From positions 2,852,001 to 2,916,000 of the forward strand of contig NC_057318.1 in NCBI RefSeq assembly GCF_000687475.1: a stretch of 64,000 nucleotides of DNA, given 5' to 3'. The position numbers and the translations under genes are program-made. The DNA is from Ustilaginoidea virens (Eukaryota > Ascomycota > Sordariomycetes > Hypocreales > Clavicipitaceae). The notes beneath the pieces were generated by a model. That model did no database searches. It saw only the letters and a list, made by a program, of their open reading frames with translations, and was not told the origin of the DNA. This document shows, in pieces, positions 55,729-64,000 of the stretch (position 1 is its first letter; each line of letters starts with the position of its first letter).

Positions 55729-57119
55729 TGTTGGCGGTTTGCTTCGTTGTGAGGGGGAAGCGCAGCGACGTTGCGCCGCAATGTTGCGGGCAATAATGAT
55801 GGATATCAAAGGTTCAATCAAGGCGCGCGGGCGGTGGCGGGGATCGGATCTGGTCAGCGCAAGAGGTCGGCGGAGCAGTGCAGCACACGGACGGCAAGGC
55901 GGACGCGAGCGCGGGGGGCGGTCGAGGTCGAGCCTTTGGATGCTGCAATTCGTTGCTGTCGTGCTGGTTTCGGGTCGCGAGCTGGGAAACGGACGGCGAG
56001 GCAGGCAAAGGCAAAGGCAAAGGCAAAGTCCAAGGCTAGCCTCGAGTCCGCGAAGCTCCTGGGCATCGCCAATTTGGCCGAGTTGAGTTGCGCAAGGTAG
56101 CGGTACGTGCTCAGCGTCTCTCGGGTCCCGGCGTTGCAAAGTAGCGCTACCCTCCGTACCCGTCGCGTAAACCGGCATGGTGGACGAATCAGAATGCGCC
56201 ATTGTCCCGAGCCTTGTTCCCACATCCTTCCCACATCCCAGTACGGAAACAGGTTACGGAGGCACCCACACCAGTACCTTACCTGGTATGTACCTACCTA
56301 GGTAGGTGCTAGGTACCTAAGGTACCTTCCTTACACACAACTCTCCAAGCGTACCGAGTGCTCCGAGTACTCCGTATTTCCCGCCCATGTACAATAATCT
56401 CCTGCTGACGAAACACGATTGTGCATCTTGAAATCCAGCATATGCGGCTCAATTCAAGTGCCTTGGCCTGTACTTGCTCAATTCTTGAATGCTGGGGCTC
56501 ACTGCTCAAGGACATCTAGACCGGTATGTACATGTAAACAAAAGGTGCCGCCAGGTACCAACCGTCATCGGTCGAACGTGAACGCTTTCGTAAAAGAAAA
56601 GCACCGGCCTTATGGCTGCCATCGCCGCCACCGACAGTTCTTTGTCATGTCGCATTGCGATTCTACAAATTAATCCCGGTTTATTTACATTATTCCGTAA
56701 AGAACAGCATGCAGGGCTGTGCTCGCGACGGGTGAGCCGTCATGGTCCTCGACCGGACGGATGCAAAGGTTGCACTGCATGCAGTTACCCCCGTACTGGA
56801 TGTGGTTTGGGGGCTTGGACGCCACCTTTCCGGCGCATGTACCTGCTCTCTTAGGTACCTTCGGAGGTAGGCTACCTACGGTATGTACCTCCTACCTGGG
56901 TTCCCTGGTACGTACCTGTTGTTGTGCCGTTGCCCCTCCTCTCTCCGACCAGACGAAACCCCCAGACCTGACCCAGCTCAAGCACAAAATTGGGCAACTG
57001 GTTTTCCCACCCGGAAAGCTCCTTCCCTCCCTTCTCCATCTCCCCTTCTCCCACTCCGCCAGACATCGCGCCCCCGTTCGTTTATCACACAGCCCGTGCT
57101 CGAATTGAATCTGCCCATC
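55729..57119. other. Divergent promoter region between SNF5 and the Cdb4-like gene
   Basis: About 1.4 kb. It holds an aaaggc array at 56007-56029, clusters of AGGTACCT/CCTACCTAGGTAGG palindromes at 56284-56328 and 56850-56910, and a gagtactccgtat motif at 56364. No convincing gene; the short frames here are not protein-like. Confidence 0.5.
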
Positions 57120-58850
57120 ATGTCGGAGGAAAAAGACGTTGTCGTCGGTACGTTTCTGGCGCTCCCCCCCCCCCCCCCCAGCTCTCCTCCCTTCGACCTT
57201 TGCTCTCATGGTCGTGTGTGCTTGCTTGGCTGGATGGCCGTGACAAAACAAATCTGCCCCTCTTTCACTTTCGCACACAATTTCCTCTACCCCGCCATGT
57301 CAGCTCCGCCCGAGCTGCACTGCACAAAAAAAAGTTGCCACAAAAAGGCCGGCTTCAGCTTTGTCGGCCAGGGCATCGCAATCTACGGAGGCGCGCGATC
57401 GGAGAATCAAGACATGTCTGTCGTCTTGCCTGTCCATTTGTGCCGCTGCTGACCGCACTCAATCATCAGACTACTCTCTCAACAACCCCGATACCCTGAC
57501 CAAGTACAAGACGGCCGGTCAGATCTCGGAAAAGGTTCTCGCCGAGGTTTCCAAACTTTGCGTCCCTGGCGCCAAGATCGTCGAGGTCTGCCAGAAGGGC
57601 GACAAGATTCTTGAGGAGGAGGTCTCCAAGGTCTACCGCGGCAAGAAGATCAGCAAGGGTCCGTCGCATTCACCACATCTTGCCGCCATCGCCATCAATC
57701 GGCCCACGAAAAACGTTGCTGCTAACTTGGGGATTTGTCTGCAGGCTTTTCCCACCCCACCACTGTCTCGCCTGCTTCATATGTTACTCCTTATACTCCC
57801 CTGACTTCCGACGAGACCGAGGCTGCCCTCGAAATCCAGCCCGGCGAACCCGTCAAGATTCAGCTCGGTGCCCAAATTGATGGCTTCGGTGCCATTGTTT
57901 GTGACACCGTCATCGCCAATCCTGCCGACAAGGAAAACGACACCATTACTGGCCGCTCGGCCGACCTACTCTTGGCAACTCATTACGCCAACGAACTGCT
58001 CCTGCGGCTGATGGTCCCGCCTGGTCTGCTCGCACAGGGTACCGAGGAGGAAAAAGCAAAGGCTGCCTCGCAAAAGGCTCCCACTCAGTCCAAGATATCC
58101 GCCCTTTTGGAGAAGGTTTGCGAGAGCTACGGCTGCAACCTTGTAGAAAGCACCACCTCGTGGCTTTTTGACCGCAACGAGATCGAGGGCACCAAGAAGA
58201 TCGTTCTCGCTCCTCAGGATGGTGGCAAGGGCGACGGCACTCCCGCCACTGCCGAGGTGTGGGGTGTCGAGATGGGCGTTTCTCTCGGTTCCGGCAAGTG
58301 CAAGACCTTGGATGGACGCTCTACCCTGCATCGCCGCACCACCCAGACATACGGTCTCAAGCGCCCTACCTCCCGCAAGATCCTCTCCGAGGTTCAGAAG
58401 AAGTTCGGAACCTTTCCGTTCAGCTTGAGACAGCTCGAGGACGAGCGTGATGCCAAGTCTGGCGTTGTTGAATGTGTCCGCGGCAATGTTTTCCGACAGT
58501 ACGAACTTGCTGGTGACAAGGACAATGCCCCAGTTGCTCGTCTGCTCACCACCATCGGTAAGTAGCAAGACAAAACGAAATCACTTCTCCTCGGCAGGTC
58601 CAGAACTGACTCGAAAACAGCCATCACCAAGAACGGCATCACCAAGCTGGCTGCCGCTCCTGCTTTGGACCTTGGCAAGGTCAACTCGGACAAGAAGATC
58701 ACGGATGAGGAAATTCTGAAAATCTTGGAGCAGCCACTATCCAGAAACACTGGAAAGAAGAGCAAGAGCAAGAAGAAGAAGAAGCCCGCCAAGAAGGCCG
58801 CCGCCGCCGCCCAAGACTCGGATGACGAGTCGGATGACAGTGACGAATAA
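57120..58850 (+). CDS. cdb4: PA2G4/Ebp1-Cdb4 family protein (inactive methionine-aminopeptidase fold)
   Basis: Homologue of fission-yeast Cdb4 (curved-DNA-binding protein) and human PA2G4/EBP1, which bind nucleic acid and the ribosome tunnel exit. Exons 57120-57147, 57470-57658, 57745-58557 and 58621-58850 join in frame to 419 residues. The beginning DYSLNNPDTLTKYKTAGQIS aligns with the family N-terminus. GAKIVEVCQKGDKILEEEV and FSHPTTVSP give the pita-bread fold. The stretches where type II aminopeptidases hold metal ligands read KIQLGAQIDGFGAIVCDTVI, which resembles the family's ligand-poor version, so no peptidase activity is expected. The C-terminus is Lys-rich (SKSKKKKKPAKKAAA) and then acidic, suited to RNA or ribosome binding. 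The first exon is only 28 nt and intron 1 is 322 bp; the start is supported by MSEEKDVVVDYSL. Confidence 0.93.
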
Positions 58851-60518
58851 GAGCGTCCCATGTCGGAGGACCAGGTGCAAGTCTAGTGGAGTGTTGGACC
58901 CCCCCCTTTCCTCTCATCTGACAAGGAGAGCAGGGAGAAGTGGCTTGCCACGGTGGAAGCAACCGTCTGAGAAGTAAATGCTGCTCTCGTGTCGGTCGAT
59001 AACTCGATACGTCTCCTTGCCGACATGGCAACGGGGAAAAATGGGCAAGCTACGATGGTGGGATTCTGTTTGTACCTCGCAGACGCCACGTGCCATCGTC
59101 AAGACAGAATCCTCCCCTTGGGCGCGAGCGAGCTTGACAGCTGGAAGCGGCACAGGTGTACGTGGCTAGTGAGCGGAGTCTATAATAGACAAGGAACACG
59201 GGTCTCTGGCGCTTGACAAGCTACACTTGCAACCCAAGAGTTGGTTGATGTTGAAAACGTTTTGACTTTGCATCGTGATGCGTGACCATGGAGAGATGTT
59301 TCATCGGCCTGCTCTTGCTCTCAACATGCGGGTAATTGCCCGGAAAAAAAAAAAAAGCTAAAAAAACTCGATTCCCATCAAAGTCTGGATATAACCCGCA
59401 GTCTCGTGATACTGACATCAACCGGGGATGATCAATTCATCATCACCTCGGGGGGTCCCGACTTCCTGTCATGTCTACCCACCTGCGTTGGCAAAGTATG
59501 AAGGACTGACCTGCCGCCGCTTGACGCCGAAGGCCAATCTTTTTTTTAGGTTTCCAACACACAATCCCATCACACAATCAGCTGCTGCACGGTCAGGGAG
59601 ATGGGGTGACGCTGCCTGGACACAGACATGAGTCACCAAATCGTCCAAAAAACCAAACAAGCTGGGCTGGATCTGTGTGGGCCATCAATGGTGAGGTGAG
59701 CACGGGCATTGCGAGCTTGGAAGCAAAGGGCCATGGTGGGCGGTTTAACCAGGTTGACCAGGAATGATGTTGGTTTGGCTTGTACAATGTACTCCACTCC
59801 GTAGGCGCAGCTTGCTTGAATACGTTCCATGGTGAATCGGACTGCACGGGTCTTTCTGAACAACAGGAATGCTTTGATGTGAGCATGAAGAATCGAAGAG
59901 CCCAAGTGGGTGAGGTGAGCCAGTGTGTGGTTGATAGGCCCCAGGCCCCAGGCCCCAGGCCCCAGGCCCCCTTTGTTCATGGCCCGTCGCGCTAGTGGAT
60001 GCCGGCGCAAGCCCAAGGTCGCCGCCTGCTGGATACATAGGCACCTAGGTAACTTAGGTACCTACCTACCTCCTAGCTTGAGTTGAGGGCGGCCAACTCA
60101 GCCTGGTACCAGCCGACCCACTGACTTGGCCCCCGTGCTTGGGCTGCACAGTGGCTGACAGTGGCATGGACATGCCTTTGGGGACTGAACATGCAGCGCA
60201 GCGCAGCGCACATACCTCACTCATACATACCTCATATCAACAGGAGGTATGTAAGGTATGTAGTACAGCGCAACCCACAGCTGTCACTGGTCAGGAGGTG
60301 GTTGACATGTACCGCTCCAGGCTGGGCAAACAGAGACCAGACTACCTAAGGTAGGTACCCAAGGTAGTGTTCCATCTCTTATGTATGTACTCCGTACTGT
60401 CTCCGCCAAAACTTGTCTGTCTAGGGCAACTTCCTCCTGATCTGCCACCACCCCGACTACTCTGAACCACCAGAACAGAGAAAAAAAAAACACCAAAGGA
60501 AGGAGAGGGGAAATCGGG

Positions 60519-60575
<57 letters not shown>

Positions 60576-60821
60576 GCGCGATTCGGGAGCTTGGAACCCA
60601 TGCTACAGCCCAGGAAGTCAGTGAGTTACCGGGCAGAGACGAAAATTCTTCCCCGTCGCCGGATCGTCAACATCGCTGACCCAGCTTGCCTTTGCCACTT
60701 AGGCTTGACGAGGTGCGTTGCCTGTCCACCGCGAGGCGGCGCGTATGAAAAAAGAGGCACCAATCCTACCCATGACGGAAGAGACAACCGTACTCAGCAA
60801 CAGCAACACAAGAGCGCAGCC
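58851..60821. other. Intergenic region between the Cdb4-like gene and the last gene
   Basis: About 2 kb without a recognisable gene. It contains an A-run at 59343-59355, a caggccc tandem array at 59939-59972, palindromic tacctaggtaa/aggtacc clusters at 60037-60075 and 60342-60366, a gcgca array at 60196-60210, a tactccgta motif at 60388-60396 and a 53-nt A-run at 60519-60571 that ends 250 bp before the next start codon. Confidence 0.5.
60519..60571. repeat. 53-nt poly(A) run
   Basis: Uninterrupted A on the plus strand, by far the longest homopolymer in the window. It lies in the presumed promoter or 5' UTR of the following gene. Its length in an assembly is often unreliable. Confidence 0.85.
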
Positions 60822-63800
60822 ATGGCGTCGAATACGAGGGCCTCGCGTTCCGCGTCGCGGTTTTCGAGTCCCGCGCAGTTGGCGGCGGCTGGGAAGGATG
60901 CGAACAAGCCGCTCGAGTTTTCAAAGGCCCCTCCTGTCAATGAAGGATCCCGAACCTTTTTGCAGAAATGGCTGGAGCCGTCGGTCCAGAGCAAAACCAG
61001 CTTCGAGGAGGCCGGCCTGATGCGGTTTGGAGTCTTGGAGAACATGGCGCCGTTGGGGGCCCTGCCGAAAGCCAAGAAGGCCGCGGGCGAGAACGGAGCG
61101 CCAGTAAGAAAGATTATCTTGAAGACGTCGGGGGCGGACGCCTCGAAGCTGGCCAGGGCGCGAGAGAATCCGGCCAGCCACGCCGGCGTCATCGAGAACA
61201 CACCGCTGCAAATGTCGCCTCCCGCATCGCCCTTGCCTCTGTCTCCTGCGGCACCCGTGGCACCCGCAAACGGCAACGGCAAATCACTCGTCACCAGAGT
61301 CAAGGACGAGGGAGCCGAGGACGACGAGTACGACCCCGGGGGAACCGACGGGCGCAGGAGGTCGCGCAGAGTGTCGGTGCCCGTGAAGAAGCTGATGCCG
61401 GCCCCCGTCGGGTCGGCAGGTCAGTCGTCGCCGGTTCCCGAGCGCAGGATGAGCTCTGCAAGCACCGCGCCGAAGCCCAAAACACCCGCGAAGCGGCAGA
61501 GCAGCAGATCGGCGCCCGAGCCGCGGGGGTTCACGGACAAGGTGGTGGCGTCAGCGGTGGAAGAGGCGCTGAAGCACTACCGCTACCCGACCGCCTGGGC
61601 TCTGAGGACCCTCTACGACGAGAAGAGCGGGGACGCGGACTTTGTGGCCATGCTGGAGGACGTCTTCAGCCAAACAGCCGACGAAGAGACCATGGAGCAG
61701 TTCCGTCGACAGGTGGAAGAGAGGAAGCGCCAGGGCAAGAAGGGCAATCGAGGATGCCAGCACTTTGCACCCGCCGCCACCACCAACAGCAGCAGCAGCG
61801 GCGGCGGCAGATTTACGCCGGACAAACCGATGGAGGCGCCGTATGGGAACCTGGTTCTCGAGCCAGAGCGGTCATGCCGAAGAACCCGCAAGGCAGCGGC
61901 GGCAGCCAGCAAGGCGAAACCGCCGTCGCATGGTGGAGCGGCACGCGTTGCCGCCACGCCGCCTCGCAGGCAAGGGGCAGCAGGCTGTGGCGAGGCTTCG
62001 ACTGCTGCCGATGCTGCTGATGCTGCCGATGCTGCTGATGCTGCCGATGCTGCCGATGCTGCCGATGCTGCCGATGCCGATGCCGCCGCTGCCGCCGCTG
62101 CCGCCGCTGCTGCCGCTGCTGCCGCTGCCCATGCGGGCGCACGACTTGGCTACGCCGGCAGCAGTGGCAGGACGACGCTCGCCAAGAGCATGGTCAAAGT
62201 CAAAACACCGGGGTCGCGGAAGCGCGCAAGAAGGAGCTCGGCGTCGAGCGACTCGTCGCTGTCGACTGCGTTGAGCCTGTCGTCCCCCGAGATCTTGAGG
62301 GCCAGCAGTCTCAACAGCCCGACGGCAGGGCGGATGGCGCCGAGGGCGACCGCCGCCGCACGCGCTGGAGGCGCTGGAGCCCCCGCTGGAGCCGGCGGCG
62401 TAGCGAGGCATCCCGCCAAACCGTGCGCTGGAGCCAAGCCCCAGGCCTCCTCCCAGGCTCTGCCAAAGCCGCAACCAATCAAGACCCGCGGCAAGCCGGC
62501 TGCTGCCTCGAGCAAACAGGCTTTGGCCAACTCGTCCCGGTCAAGCTCTCCCACCTTTCACCACACGACAAGTCGCCCGCTCACCTTGCCATGCCCGGCT
62601 TCTGCTGCTGCTGCTGCTGCTGCTGCTTCTGCTTCTGCTTCTGCTTCTGCTTCTGCTTCCCTGCGCGAGACGGACGATGCTAGCTTGCCTGGTCGTCTTT
62701 CCGCCGCAGAGCTCTTCCCCAACTTGAACACCAAAGGCACGACGAGGGGAAGAACGACGAGAGACACGACGAGGGGCACGACGAGGGGAAGCACGACGAG
62801 GGGAAGCACGACGAGGGGAAGCACGACGAGGGGAAGCACGACGAGGGACACGACAACGTCACTCGGGTCGGCGTCACCAGCCAGCAACAGCGACGGCCAG
62901 GCCACCGCGCAGGCTCATATGCCCGAGGACGATGAGCCCTCGTTTTGGGACCGGCGGCTGAACGCGAGCAAGGTTACCAACAGCTACAACGCGCAGGAGA
63001 GCTCTGTTCGAGGCCCTGATGCTGCGTCCCAGACGACGCCTGTTCAGAACACCAGGAGGACGCGCCAGTCTCTTCTTGCAGCGGCCAGCCTAACCACCCG
63101 GGCTACTCGATCCGCAAGCAAGCGGCCCCATGACGAGGCGGAAACGGCCGTCTCGCCGCTATCCTTGTCGCTGGCTGGTGATGCAGTTTCAGCGGCGGAA
63201 TCCCGCGCGGCTACTCCCACGTCTTTGCGTCCCGCCAAGAGGCAGAAGACGGGCTTACGCGTCAAATCATCGTGAGTTTTTGAGTTTTTGAGTTTTTGAG
63301 TTTTTTTTTTTTTTTTTTTTTTTGTTAATCCACCAACCCCGACCCCAGCTCCAGCTCCAGCTCCAGCTCCAGCCCCAGCCCCAGCCCCAGCCCCCCTTGT
63401 ACTCTCTTCTCTCTTGTACTTGCTCTTGCTGCTGTACCGAGCACGTATCGCGTCAGCTGCTGGTGAGGACTTGCTGCTACCGAGCACATATCGCGCGTCA
63501 ACCTCCTGTTGGTGGTGAGGACCAGAGCGACGACGTCCTTGCGTTCCCCGAGTGCGCGACAAGTCCCTCCAGCAGCCAGCTAGCTAGCTGTTCGGGCCTG
63601 CCCTCGCTATCCAACCTATCAGTGGCAAATAAGTTGTGCTCTCAACTCCGATCCAGTTCCTCCTCCCTTTGAAAACCGATCAGACTGCCGTCAGGAGGGC
63701 TGAACGTGCCTGCTGTCAGGGGGCGGCGTCTGAACGTGCTGGGCGGGGAAAAGCGAGACAGAGCTTTTGTCTGACTACAGTCATGAACCAACTAACCGTG

Positions 63801-64000
63801 GTTTGTTCTCTTCAGGCCGGTCAAGAAAAAGGGGGGTACTGCTGCGGGTGTGCCCCGGCCGGCGAATGAGCCGAGTTCGTCATCATCAGTGAATGGCACC
63901 ATGCCAAAGGATCCCGTAAGTTGTCGACACACGTTCCTTACGTTTCGAGGGGGGAGCCGATGCATTCCAGGCACATCCGTCGTCTTTCCCTCACCCCCAC
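60822..64000 (+). CDS. Large low-complexity protein of unknown function (3' end beyond the window)
   Basis: Exon 1 runs 60822-63271, exon 2 63816-63915 (PVKKKGGTAAGVPRP...MPKDP) and a probable third exon starts at 63971; both complete splice junctions keep phase. About 860 residues are inside the window. The N-terminus MASNTRASRSASRFSSPAQL and SRTFLQKWLEPSVQ look conserved. The only compact, charged, domain-like stretch is KHYRYPTAWALRTLYDEKSG to QVEERKRQGKKGNRGC (about residues 248-310). The rest is basic and disordered, with (Asp-Ala-Ala)n and poly-Ala, Ser-Ala and Thr-Thr-Arg-Gly-Ser arrays encoded by microsatellites. The many Lys/Arg patches (KRQKTGLRVK) suggest a nuclear protein. An in-frame ATG 77 codons upstream exists but precedes unconserved sequence. 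A chromatin role, for instance a PHD protein with the finger beyond the window, is only a guess. Confidence 0.75.
62001..62130 (+). repeat. Coding gctgccgat / gccgct microsatellite
   Basis: About nine units of a 9-bp gatgctgcc repeat, followed by gccgct units. Encodes alternating Asp-Ala-Ala and then poly-Ala in the last gene. Confidence 0.8.
62738..62850 (+). repeat. Coding 15-bp minisatellite
   Basis: Units of aagcacgacgagggg encode Thr-Thr-Arg-Gly-Ser about four times, with diverged units (Thr-Thr-Arg-Asp/Gly) on both sides. Confidence 0.8.
63272..63815 (+). other. Intron of the last gene with repeats
   Basis: 544 bp, long for this gene set. It starts gtgagt followed by tttgag repeats, a T-run of about 23 (63301-63323) and a cagctc/cagccc array at 63346-63393, and ends ttcttcag. 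Phase agrees on both sides, though an additional exon hidden inside cannot be excluded. Confidence 0.55.

Noticed and set aside
55729..56223. N-terminal extension of SNF5 from an upstream in-frame ATG
   Set aside because: The extra 165 residues are Arg/Pro/Cys-rich and unlike Snf5; the ATG at 55728 starts a typical low-complexity head directly before conserved sequence.
60591..60821. 77-codon upstream extension of the last gene
   Set aside because: Begins right after the poly(A) run and reads as unstructured Arg/Cys-rich sequence; the ATG at 60822 has a better context (gccatgg) and starts the conserved-looking part.

Overview
The window looks like a piece of a filamentous ascomycete nuclear genome (Pezizomycotina; Sordariomycetes, perhaps Hypocreales, is an inference from protein resemblance and from the intergenic palindromes). 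The evidence is short GT-AG introns of about 60-320 bp, fungal housekeeping proteins that I recognise by sequence, fungal Copia and Gypsy retroelements, and stop codons in the repeats of the kind left by repeat-induced point mutation (RIP: CpA to TpA changes that turn CAA, CAG and TGG codons into stops). The window has two compartments that meet near 26.75 kb. REPEAT ISLAND (1-26.75 kb, very AT-rich, no intact host gene): several dead retroelements are nested in one another. An old minus-strand Copia-like element (1-2080 and 9285 to about 11.3 kb) is split by a 7204-bp Copia element (element A, 2081-9284, minus strand, 5-bp target duplication gttgc). Next comes a heavily mutated plus-strand Gypsy chromovirus (about 12.5-15.9 kb) in which RT, RNase H, integrase and a terminal chromodomain can still be read through the stops. 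It carries a short GC-rich insertion bounded by a 15-bp duplication. A second copy of the same Copia family (element B, 16709-24220, plus strand, target duplication actct) sits inside an unassigned AT-rich ghost, followed by a Gypsy-type LTR and a minus-strand Gypsy RNase H/integrase remnant. GENE COMPARTMENT (26.75-64 kb, balanced base composition): after a 3-kb gene-free flank come NADH-cytochrome b5 reductase (+), the Paf1-complex subunit CTR9 (-), a single-pass membrane protein of unknown role (+), sorting nexin SNX41 (+), the mRNA capping guanylyltransferase CEG1 (+), a Ser/Thr-rich GPI-anchored surface protein (-), the cohesin regulator PDS5 (+), the SWI/SNF subunit SNF5 (-), a PA2G4/Cdb4-type inactive aminopeptidase-fold protein (+), and the 5' part of a large low-complexity protein that runs off the right end (+). 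Four of these genes (CTR9, CEG1, PDS5, SNF5) serve transcription or chromatin, but they are independently transcribed and do not form an operon or a secondary-metabolite cluster. Gene-flanking DNA is peppered with short palindromes of the AGGTACCT and TACTCCGTA types and with long homopolymers. I did not find rRNA, tRNA or CRISPR features. Exon models were built by hand from splice-site consensus and frame continuity and have not been tested against transcripts.
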